Below the pieces are notes generated by a model. The model did not search any database, was not told where the DNA came from, and saw only the letters and a list, made by a program, of their open reading frames with translations. This document shows, in pieces, positions 9,506-16,668 of a stretch of DNA of 64,000 bases. A program made the position numbers and the translations under genes. Within the stretch, counting starts at the first letter, position 1; every line of letters begins with the position of its first letter. This DNA is from DATFQE01 sp963739085 (GTDB lineage Bacteria; Actinomycetota; Thermoleophilia; Gaiellales; Gaiellaceae), in contig CAVTZA010000010.1 of assembly GCA_963739085.1 (NCBI GenBank), forward strand, positions 1 to 64,000, in the 5' to 3' direction.

Positions 9506-10892
9506 TCGGGCTCTCTGCTGTGCTCGTTGCGGGAGCGGTCTCCTCGGTCGGCGAGGAGTCACAGGCGCGCAGTCTGCGGCTGTCCGCCCCGAAGCCCTCG
9601 CGCGCGCAGTGACGCCGAGGCAGCTGAGGGCGCACCTCCTCGCGTTGGCCGCGATCGCCCGGCGCAACGGGGGAAGTCGCGCGGTCGGCACGCGCGGTTA
9701 CGACCAGTCGGTCGCCTACGTGGTCGGCCGGCTCCGCGCGGCCGGCTACCGACCGCGGCTCCACCGGTTCTCGTACAGCCTGTTTCGCGAGACTCGGCCG
9801 CCCCGCCTCGAGCTCGTCGCGCCGGGCGCGAAGCACTATCAGGAGGGGCCCGATTTCCTCACGTACCGCTACTCCGGCAGCGGGAGCGCGACGGCGCAGG
9901 TCGCCCCCGTCGAGCCCGCGTCTCCCTCGAGCGGCTGCGAGGCGTCGGACTTCGCGGGCTTCCCGCGCGGCGCCGTTGCGCTCCTGCGCCGCGGCACCTG
10001 CTTCACGTTTCAGAAGGCGCAGAACGCCCAGTCGGCCGGCGCGAGCGCCGTCCTCGTCGCCAACGAAGGCGTTCCCGGACGCACGGCTCCGGTCGGCGCC
10101 ACGCTCATCCGGCCGGGCATCGGCATCCCCGTCCTGAGCATCTCGTCCGCCCTGGGGTCGGAGCTCGCGCGCTCCGCGCAGGCCGGGACCGTCCGGCTGA
10201 GGGTCGCAGTCTCCGCGGTCACCCGACGCGCCCGAGCCGCGAACGTCATCGCCGACTTGCCGGGGCGGGGTCGGGGGGCGGTGCTCCTCGGCGCGCACCT
10301 CGACTCAGTTGCGAACGGGCCCGGGATCAACGACAACGGATCCGGCTCGGCCCTGGTGCTCGAGATCGCGCGGCAGGCGCGCCGACTCGGCGTCCGGCCG
10401 GCGCACGGGCTCCGGTTCGCCTTCTGGGGCGGCGAGGAGCTTGCGCTCCTCGGGTCCAGGGCCTACGTGCAGGAGCTCAGTGCGGTCGAGCGCGGACGGC
10501 TCCTGGCCGTGCTCAACTTCGACATGGTCGGCTCGCGGAACTTCGGGCGCTTCATCTACGACGGGGACGATGCACCACCCGGCTCGGCCCGGATCGAGCA
10601 GCTGTTCCGCGCTTACTTCGCGGCCCACCGCCAGCCCGCGGCAGAGCTGGGGCTGGGGGGTTCGTCTGATCATGCGCCGTTTGCAGACGCCGGCATCGCC
10701 GTGGGCGGGCTATTCACGGGCGCGGACGAACGCAAGCCGGCCACTCTGGCTCGCCTGTTCGGCGGAACCGCAGGCCGGCCGTACGACGCTTGCTACCACC
10801 AGTCCTGCGACACCGTCGCGAACATCAACATGCGTGTGCTTAGCCAGATGGCCGATGCCGCGGCCGTTGTCGCGCTGCGTCTCGCCGGGTAG
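9484..10892 (+). CDS. Secreted M28 aminopeptidase with PA domain (leader in another frame)
   Basis: Zinc-dependent M28 peptidase. The body read from GTG 9609 contains a PA (protease-associated) domain at about residues 85-185 (GAVALLRRGTCFTFQKAQNAQ). The M28 core has HLDSVANGP, the bridging Asp in INDNGSG, the catalytic/ligand Glu pair in GGEELALLGS, NFDMVG and SDHAPF. A signal peptide (VRRLAALIGLSAVLVAGAVSS) is encoded just upstream from GTG 9484 but in a different phase, ending at a TGA that overlaps the GTG at 9609. A secreted M28 enzyme is expected, so I join them across a probable -1 shift near 9600; otherwise the enzyme starts at 9609 without a leader. Confidence 0.8.
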
Positions 10893-10939
10893 AGCCCCCG
10901 GCCCGGGAGATTTCGAACGTGCGCACACGGTTTAGGAAG
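10893..10939 (-). repeat. Degenerate tRNA-Arg(CCT) 3'-half, possible old attachment site
   Basis: Begins right after the M28 stop. It matches the 3' half of the tRNA-Arg(CCT) at 27069: the acceptor strand GCCCCCGGC is kept, the T-arm is altered, and the stretch 10913-10939 differs from the copy at 12685 by only two bases. It cannot fold as a tRNA. Best explained as a decayed attachment site from an earlier or tandem insertion. Confidence 0.6.
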
Positions 10940-11038
10940 CGCCTCGCGCGTTTGGAGAAGTCCCTGCATTGAACGCCGACCCGACAGAGATACGTCAGAA
11001 GGGCGGTCGTCGGTGGTTGGCCGCACTATCGTCGCGAT

Positions 11039-11600
11039 ATGGAGATCGAGTTCCAGCGCGAGGGCGAGCGAGGACACGTGTCGGTGTCGTGCGTTTCGAA
11101 CGACGACCCAGCTGCGTTCGGCAAGGGTGAAGAGGCTCGCGGGATGCCGGTGTGCACGGCGATAATCGACTATCCCGGCCGTGGGTATCGGGGCTTCTTC
11201 GGCTGGGTGCAGCTCGTGCGCTCGACTGACAACGCATTCGGTGGGCGAGCCTTCGAGATGGGACCCGGTTGACTTCTTCGAAGACTCTCCGGCGCCGTAT
11301 TGCTGGTACGGATTCAAACCCATCCTCTTCGATGCGCCATCCCGAAACCACAGACGGCCCCTCGACTGGCTCGCCCATAGCTTTCTGGCCTTCACACCTG
11401 GTGGAGACCACGCGGAGAAGCAGGTCGTTCCGTTGCTCGGATTCTCCTGGGGCTTCGTGATCGGCCATAACGGTTCGGTCACGCTCACGCCCGTCCGACG
11501 ACTCACGGCAGACGACTGGAAGAGCCATCTTCCGCACGTCCGCAGGTGCTACCCCGGATGGAAGTTCGCAGCCCCGCCTAATTTCACATTACGCCTGTAG
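11039..11600 (+). CDS. Conserved hypothetical protein, one +1 frameshift
   Basis: Function unknown. The first frame gives MEIEFQREGERGHVSVSCVSND ... GYRGFFGWVQLVRSTDNAFGGRAFEM. Near 11260 the reading continues one base later as PVDFFEDSPAPYCWYGFKPIL, then FDAPSRNHRRPLDWLAHSFLA, LGFSWGFVI and DDWKSHLPHVRRCYPGWKFA. Joined length about 186 aa, soluble, Trp/Tyr rich. I recall similar uncharacterised proteins in streptomycetes and mycobacteria. It lies in the short interval between two attachment-like sites, so it may be cargo of a small element. Confidence 0.6.
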
Positions 11601-11846
11601 CTGGCCTCGGAGCTTCGAGTCTCGGAGCCGTCGTGTGTCCCCATCGGCCGAGCACGGCGCTCCGGGAGCAAGCATCTCGACTCGCTCATCAGCGAGACGC
11701 CGACTGCCGACCGCACACGCCTTCTGGCTCAACTCGATCTCGCAGAGAGCAAGCAGGAATCTGTTGAGACCGTCGCTCAGTTGATCGCGAACGAGACGCA
11801 CATGATCGGGCTGCTTGAGGGCGAGGAGTCGGAGGACGATCTCTGA
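11601..11846 (+). pseudogene. Remnant of small gene upstream of phage-like gene
   Basis: Open frame of about 81 codons with plausible protein character (SKHLDSLISETPTADRTRLL ... NETHMIGLLEGEESEDDL) but no ATG or GTG in frame after the preceding stop, so the 5' end appears lost. Its TGA overlaps the ATG of the next frame (TGATG at 11844-11848). The gene order resembles small ORFs before a zinc-finger phage gene. Function not recognised. Confidence 0.35.
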
Positions 11847-12501
11847 TGGTCATGTCGTCAGAGGAACGCTCTCGGCACAGTTGTGCGGAGCCAGGAAGAA
11901 GAACGGGCAACAGCGCCGGAGCTTTGCCGGGGAAGGAACCGATCACTTCGGCTTCGGGTACTGCAAGTTCCACGGCGGGAGTACCGGCACACACAAGAAG
12001 CACGCCTTGAAGCTGCAGGCACAGCAGCGGATGGTCAGCATGGGGCAGCCAATTCCGCTACGACCGCACGAGGCGCTGCTGTCGATGCTTCATCTCGCGG
12101 CCGGACACGTCGCCTGGATCCGGCAGGAGTTAGAGCGGATCGAGGCAGGGAGCACTCTTCACGCGCGCGCAGAACAAATGCGACGGGAGCTTGGCTCGGC
12201 GCGGCTACGCGCCCTCGCCTCGGGAGGCCTGCTGGCGCCTGTCGTAGATGTACCCGATCAGGAGGAGCACGCCGATGAAGAAGATCATCGTTCCGAATGC
12301 TCCCCAGGCGGCCCAGGCCACGCCGACCACCAGGAAGATGACCCAGATCGCCAAGCCGACGAGGAGTACCCCGCCCATCAGCTTGAGCCAGAAGCCCCAA
12401 CCCAAACCTTCTTCCATGGGGAACGATCCAACATCACCGCGTTCGCGTGCGCAAGGAGACTCCGCCCGAAACGCCCGTATCAACCCCGTAGATCTCCGTA
12501 G
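11846..12501 (+). pseudogene. Phage-type zinc-finger (HGG) protein, decayed
   Basis: From about 11878 one frame encodes LCGARKKNGQQRRSFAGEGTD, then GFGYCKFHGGSTGTHKKHA and HEALLSMLHLAAGHVAWIRQEL. This is the organisation of small Cys/His proteins found next to terminase genes in actinophages. The second Cys expected after KKNG is missing (QQRR). The only ATG (11846) is in another phase, implying a frameshift near 11880. Similarity stops at about 12190; the rest up to the stop at 12499-12501 is antisense to the next gene and not credible. Evidence for prophage debris between the two left attachment-like sites. Confidence 0.5.
12205..12417 (-). CDS. Small two-segment membrane protein
   Basis: 70-aa protein starting MEEGLGWGFWLKLMGGVLLV, with two long hydrophobic segments (about residues 7-32 and 37-58) and a basic tail (YDRRQQASRGEGA), so a likely hairpin in the cytoplasmic membrane with the tail inside. 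No motif recognised. The ATG at 12417 was chosen although the frame continues upstream, because the upstream part is low-complexity and crosses the repeat region. Confidence 0.6.
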   Translation of the reverse strand: MEEGLGWGFWLKLMGGVLLVGLAIWVIFLVVGVAWAAWGAFGTMIFFIGVLLLIGYIYDRRQQASRGEGA

Positions 12502-12573
12502 GTTTTCGACCCTGTCTCGACCCTGCAACTCGGTCGAAGACCCTGTCTCGACCCTGTAAATAGGGTCGAAAAC
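12502..12573. repeat. 18-bp direct repeat nested in 12-bp inverted repeat
   Basis: GACCCTGTCTCGACCCTG occurs perfectly at 12508-12525 and 12539-12556. The block is enclosed by a perfect 12-bp inverted repeat, GTTTTCGACCCT at 12502-12513 and its complement at 12562-12573. It lies about 95 bp outside the left attachment repeat. Could be recombinase or regulator binding sites, or a terminator-like structure. No coding explanation. Confidence 0.6.
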
Positions 12574-12665
12574 GGTCAACAACGGTTTCAACCGGGACAA
12601 CCCGGGCGGACTTGGAAAGTTGCTGTAGAGCAGGGCTTTCTTGTGCAATCGACCTGCTCAAAAGG

Positions 12666-12709
12666 GGATGCCCCCGGCAAGAATCGAACTTGCGCACGCG
12701 GTTTAGGAA
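12666..12709 (-). repeat. Left attachment site: 44-bp copy of tRNA-Arg(CCT) 3' half
   Basis: Perfect 44-bp match to 27066-27109, covering the tRNA from the anticodon loop to the discriminator base plus 3 bp. The sequences diverge at the next base (12710 G, 27110 A), so this copy cannot be a functional tRNA. It is the displaced tRNA end expected after integration into a tRNA 3' half. Confidence 0.85.
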
Positions 12710-12760
12710 GTCCGGTGCTATTCGGCCGTAAGTCGCATGGTTGAGCCAAGCGGCCGGAGG

Positions 12761-12783
12761 TGCGCGCCAGTGCTCGCGCCAGT
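12761..12783 (+). repeat. TGCGCGCCAGT-type repeat pair, left island end
   Basis: TGCGCGCCAGT at 12761-12771 followed by a second imperfect unit ending GCGCCAGT at 12783. The same unit occurs as a perfect tandem pair near the other island end (26938-26959) in the same orientation. Candidate arm-type recombinase sites. Confidence 0.4.
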
Positions 12784-12902
12784 CGGGAACGGGACGAGCC
12801 TCGGCGGCTTGGCCGTTCAGGTACGCATCGAGGAGCCGCGCCTCGCTTGCGAGCTGGCCGCGCAGCCGCTGCCGATAGCGGTCGCCGACCGCGCCTCCTG
12901 CG

Positions 12903-13133
12903 TCACCCATGTACTTGTCCGCCTGCTCCTCGCAGGAGGCGCACCGAATGTGATGGAGCGGCCGCGAAAGCGCGACGCTGCGGGGACGCGGCGCCCAGGT
13001 CCAGCAGCCGGGCACCCGACGGCGGGTCCAGCCAGCCGATGAGCTGCTCGCCGAAGCCGGCGAAGTACGGCACGACCTGGTCGTACTCGCCGGCCAAGCG
13101 GTCGAACCAGCCCGCGGCGGTGTCGTCACCCAC
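12903..13133 (-). pseudogene. Truncated SAM methyltransferase fragment
   Basis: From GTG 13133 the frame reads DDTAAGWFDRLAGEYDQVVP and GARLLDLGAAS, the N-terminal helix and motif I of a class I SAM methyltransferase. It loses similarity after about 12990, before motif II. The neighbouring frame (about 12750-12960) has protein-like text (CASCEEQADKYMGDAGGAVG, LLDAYLNGQAAE) that I cannot assign. This looks like two gene ends joined by a deletion. It sits between the phospholipase-like gene and the left attachment site, where island ends usually decay. Confidence 0.5.
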
Positions 13134-13216
13134 GCCCAGTGCCTCCCTGAAGAACGGCTGTGGGGTGCAGGCGTACCACGTCCGGCCCACGCCGGGCCTG
13201 AGCGGGAGTGCCGCGA

Positions 13217-16200
13217 CTAGTGGGGGACCAGGTCGAAGCCCTGGTAGATGGCACCGTCCACGCCGTCGATGGCGAAGCGGGGGGTCCCGATCCGGGGCGG
13301 CATGAGGGTGTTGACGTCCGGTGCCCACGGCGCCTTGCCGAACTCCTCCACGATCCACCAGAACTTCGGCAGCTCGGTGACGCCGTACGGCTCGATCCGG
13401 AGCTCGTCGCCTTCGCGTGTCCAGGTCATCACCGGCGGGGCGCTGGCGCCCACCTGCACCTCGTTGTACGGCCAGTCGTACAGCCGACTGCCGAACGGCA
13501 GCCTCCCGGTCCTCGATTCGGGCTGCTCGGCCGTGGGTGAGACCTGGCTCTCCCAGATGCGCCTGGACTCCGGGCTGTTGGGCGGCTCGACCGGCACGTC
13601 GGCCAGGTCCATGCCCAGGTGGTCGGCCCACAGCTCCCTGCGCAGGTCGCGCACGGACACGCGCAGCCCGTGCTCGTCGGTGCGCCCGTCGATGTAGGAG
13701 CAGTTGATCTCGGTGTCGTTGGTGTAGCTGCGCACGTTCATGTTGGCGCTGCCGATCGTCGCCCAGACGTCGTCGACGATCACGATCTTGGAGTGGATGT
13801 ACGTGCGGCGGTCCTCCAAATTGGTGTCGGTCAGCGCGGAGGCGGCGGTCATTGCCGCGCCGCGGACGGTGCGGCGGCGCTGGTACGGCGGAAGGCGCAG
13901 GCAGTGCATGCCCCAGTGCTCGTGCTGGGGGTCGACCGAGTGCAGCAGGTCGTACCAGCGGGTGTGCAGGTATCCCCAGGGATCGTCCGACTCGATCTTG
14001 TCGGGGAACTTGCTCTGCTGGGCGAGCAGGTCGAGCGCCCAGCCGGCCAGCGCCGGGGTCGAGTTGGCGTTGCCGGCCATGAACCTCCCCAGCCGCAGCA
14101 GGGCGTCGGGCAGGTACACCGCCAGGCCCAGGTTGGTCGCGGTCCTGCTCGCGTTGGGGAAGTAGGGCACGAGGATGTCGACGTAGAACGGCTCCTCGCC
14201 GGCCGGGTCGGCGGCGCGCGCGACCTTGCGCTCGGCGATCTTGGCCGCGATCACGGTGGCCATCTTCATGTTCCCGAGGAACTGGTCCTCGATGTACACG
14301 TACCGCTTGGCCCGCTTGACCGCACCGAGGATCGCCGCCTCGATCGTGAACTCGCCGTCCGGCGCGAAGTCGTAGCCGTTGTTGTCGACGAAGTCGCCGC
14401 CGTGATCGATGTTGAACCCTTGCAGCCCGCGGCAGTTGCCGAAGGTGCGGCCGATCTGGACGACGCTGGTCCCACCGGTCCGGTCGTCCTGGGCCTCGAG
14501 CTCCAGCAGGTGCGGCGCGCTCTGGAACCCCAGCGCGGTGCAGCTCAGGTCGCCGGTCTTGCCGTTGAAGGCGCTCGGCACGTTGCCCATGGTCGGGTGG
14601 TCGTTCCAGCGGGACAGGAACGTGCGCAGCACGTCGCGCGCGGCCGGGCCCTCGACGCGGCACTGCACGTCGTGGTACGGCCCGGTCCCCGCCAGGTAGT
14701 CGAAGTGGTCCACCGAGTTCACGCGGTTCTCGTTCACGTCGATGCCGCCGACGTAGGCGACCAGCCCGTCGGCGTTGCGGACCACAGCCATCTTGGCGTG
14801 GTGGGACGCCCCCGGCCGGTGCCTGCCGTCCAGGATCGCCTCGTGGGCCGCCGGCCCGGTGACGAGGGTGTTGTGCGCCGACACGGCGTCGGCGCTCGGG
14901 TTGAAGGCCCCGCCGAGGAACTCGGCGTCGACCAGGCCGACCGCGAGCACTTGGAGCGCGCCCTCGTAGTCCTGTAGGTGTGTCCACATGTCCTTGACGG
15001 GACCTGCCGGGAGCGCCGCGGGCAGCGCGGTGCTCGGCCCGCCGATCGGGTTCCAGACGAGCGCGAACTGCTGCGCCCCGAGCCCCGCGATGCGTTGCCA
15101 GTGCTCCAGCGGCGTCCTGGCGTCGCCGATGGGCGCAGGCGGGTCGAAGTTCGGGTCGTAGCGCAGCGTCCATTTCATGTCGTGGTCGATCCACCAGCCC
15201 GCCTGGCACACCCAGTGGTCGGCGGCGGTGACCCGGTCCATCTCCGCCGCCAGGTTGGTGAGGTAGGCGTTGCCGTCCACCAGCGGCGTGATCGTGTTGA
15301 AGTTGGTCCAGCGGGCGACCGCGTGGGGGGCCGCCAGGGTGATGGTGGTGTGCGCCCCGGCCCCGGCCGGGTCCCAGCCCTTGCCACCGGGGGCTGGGAA
15401 CCAGTCGTCCGGGGCGACCGCCTGGACGCCGGCCTCCAACGGCGCGCCGAACTGGAGGGCCAGGCTCTCGGACGCCGCCACGGTGGAGGGGATCGCGCTC
15501 AGCAGCAGCGGCGGGCCGGTGGGCTCGTCGTGCGGCCGGACCGTGAGCGTGGCGGTGGAGTGGCCCGCCGCCCAGGTGGTCAGCGCGACCGCGCCGATCG
15601 GCTCCTGGCCCGACGGCACCTGCGGGTAGGACCAGGCGAGCTGCGCGCCGTCGTCGCGGACAAGGGTCAGCTGGGCCGCACGGTACTGGCCGAGCGGGTG
15701 GTTCCACTCGTCGTTGCAGCGCACCACCACGCGGGGCTCGCACACCGACCACACGCTCAGGGTCGGGTCCCGCTCCAGGTCGGGTGAGGTGAGGTCGTTG
15801 TAGTGGGCGAGGCGGTGGGAGGCCTTGGCGAGCACGTCGGCGTAGAACGCGTCCGGGTACATGGCGCCGCCACCCTCGCCGTTCATGGCCAGCTTGAAGT
15901 CCAGCGCGCGGGCGGCCGACCCGTCGTCGAGCGTGATCTCGCCCAGCTCGCCGACGATCTCGCCGACGAACACGGGCAGCACGCCCCGCTGGTCGGTTGT
16001 CAGCCTGGTCAGGTCGAGGAAGCCGGACAGCGCCTCACCGCCATAGCCGAGCGTGGCCATGGCGCCGGCCAGGCTCGCGTACCTGACGTTGCCGTAGAAG
16101 GCGTACCACGGCGTGCGTAGGATCCCGGACCGCGCCAGCGCAGGCGGCAGCGGCATGGGCACCAGCATGCCGACCCGGAGGGCCAGCCACACGAGCTTGT

Positions 16201-16471
16201 CGGCGTCGGGCACCGAGTCGTCGACGACGGACGCGATGTACAGGTCGCCGTCGAACACCGCCCGCACCTGGGCGAAGGAGCTGTCGGCAGCCGGGTCGAC
16301 CGCCCAGCGGTGGTCGTCGTTGAACGGGCTGGTCGGGCCGCCCGGCTGGTCGAGCGGCACGGCGGGCCCGTACGGGCGCACCTCGGTGTAGACCGCCGCC
16401 GCGTTGCTCGCCGGGTCGGCGTTGCGCAGCGGGTTGCCGATCCTGCCCGTGTATACCCTGCCGTTCGTCAT
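13217..16471 (-). CDS. Giant phospholipase-D-like protein (HKD superfamily)
   Basis: 1084-aa protein with no signal peptide. The PLD fold occupies about residues 420-960. The second catalytic motif is intact (YIHSKIVIVDD, His about residue 892; then IGSANMNVRSY). The first is HHAKMAVVRN (His about 558): His and Lys are present but the Asp eight positions on is Arg, so catalysis may be altered. GGIDVNENR and a VYIEDQFLGN block are typical of PLD/cardiolipin-synthase-like enzymes. About 400 N-terminal residues (YTEVRPYGPAVPLDQPGGPT...) are unassigned and about 125 C-terminal residues are rich in Trp/Pro. The ATG overlaps the upstream stop by ATGA, so it is made together with the two giant beta-rich proteins. 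Possible roles: phosphodiesterase toxin or lipid-modifying effector. Confidence 0.8.
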   Translation of the reverse strand: MTNGRVYTGRIGNPLRNADPASNAAAVYTEVRPYGPAVPLDQPGGPTSPFNDDHRWAVDPAADSSFAQVRAVFDGDLYIASVVDDSVPDADKLVWLALRVGMLVPMPLPPALARSGILRTPWYAFYGNVRYASLAGAMATLGYGGEALSGFLDLTRLTTDQRGVLPVFVGEIVGELGEITLDDGSAARALDFKLAMNGEGGGAMYPDAFYADVLAKASHRLAHYNDLTSPDLERDPTLSVWSVCEPRVVVRCNDEWNHPLGQYRAAQLTLVRDDGAQLAWSYPQVPSGQEPIGAVALTTWAAGHSTATLTVRPHDEPTGPPLLLSAIPSTVAASESLALQFGAPLEAGVQAVAPDDWFPAPGGKGWDPAGAGAHTTITLAAPHAVARWTNFNTITPLVDGNAYLTNLAAEMDRVTAADHWVCQAGWWIDHDMKWTLRYDPNFDPPAPIGDARTPLEHWQRIAGLGAQQFALVWNPIGGPSTALPAALPAGPVKDMWTHLQDYEGALQVLAVGLVDAEFLGGAFNPSADAVSAHNTLVTGPAAHEAILDGRHRPGASHHAKMAVVRNADGLVAYVGGIDVNENRVNSVDHFDYLAGTGPYHDVQCRVEGPAARDVLRTFLSRWNDHPTMGNVPSAFNGKTGDLSCTALGFQSAPHLLELEAQDDRTGGTSVVQIGRTFGNCRGLQGFNIDHGGDFVDNNGYDFAPDGEFTIEAAILGAVKRAKRYVYIEDQFLGNMKMATVIAAKIAERKVARAADPAGEEPFYVDILVPYFPNASRTATNLGLAVYLPDALLRLGRFMAGNANSTPALAGWALDLLAQQSKFPDKIESDDPWGYLHTRWYDLLHSVDPQHEHWGMHCLRLPPYQRRRTVRGAAMTAASALTDTNLEDRRTYIHSKIVIVDDVWATIGSANMNVRSYTNDTEINCSYIDGRTDEHGLRVSVRDLRRELWADHLGMDLADVPVEPPNSPESRRIWESQVSPTAEQPESRTGRLPFGSRLYDWPYNEVQVGASAPPVMTWTREGDELRIEPYGVTELPKFWWIVEEFGKAPWAPDVNTLMPPRIGTPRFAIDGVDGAIYQGFDLVPH

Positions 16472-16668
16472 ATGGGCGCAACCTCGACGGGGTTGGAGAA
16501 GGCGACGGTGCGCCAGGGGCTCATCGCCTCGAGCCGGTAGCTGTAGGGGGTTGCGGGGTCGAGCCCGGTGTCGTCGAAGCGGCGCTCACCGGCGCCGAGC
16601 CAGGTGGACACCGGCTGCCAGGGCGCGGCGCGGTCACGGCCGGTCCGGCGCTGGACGAGCACGGTCAC
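16468..16668 (-). CDS. 66-aa C-terminal half of a fibronectin-III-like domain
   Basis: Reads VTVLVQRRTGRDRAAPWQPVS ... GLDPATPYSYRLEAMSPWRTVAFSNPVEVAPI. It holds the late beta-strands of an FnIII-like domain whose early strands (GGARIRLAWPEVDP) end the upstream 1054-aa protein. The GTG at 16668 overlaps the upstream TGA (GTGA). Either it is the true C-terminus of the big protein, lost through a -1 shift (sequence error or programmed), or a separately translated half-domain. Its own stop overlaps the ATG of the phospholipase-like gene. Confidence 0.6.
   Translation of the reverse strand: MTVLVQRRTGRDRAAPWQPVSTWLGAGERRFDDTGLDPATPYSYRLEAMSPWRTVAFSNPVEVAPI

Noticed and set aside
12666..12740. 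A second tRNA gene
   Set aside because: Only the 3' half is present; the 5' acceptor, D-arm and half of the anticodon stem are absent.
13619..14977. Plus-strand open frame of 452 codons opposite the PLD-like gene
   Set aside because: Val/Arg/Gly-rich shadow; minus-strand HKD motifs are decisive.
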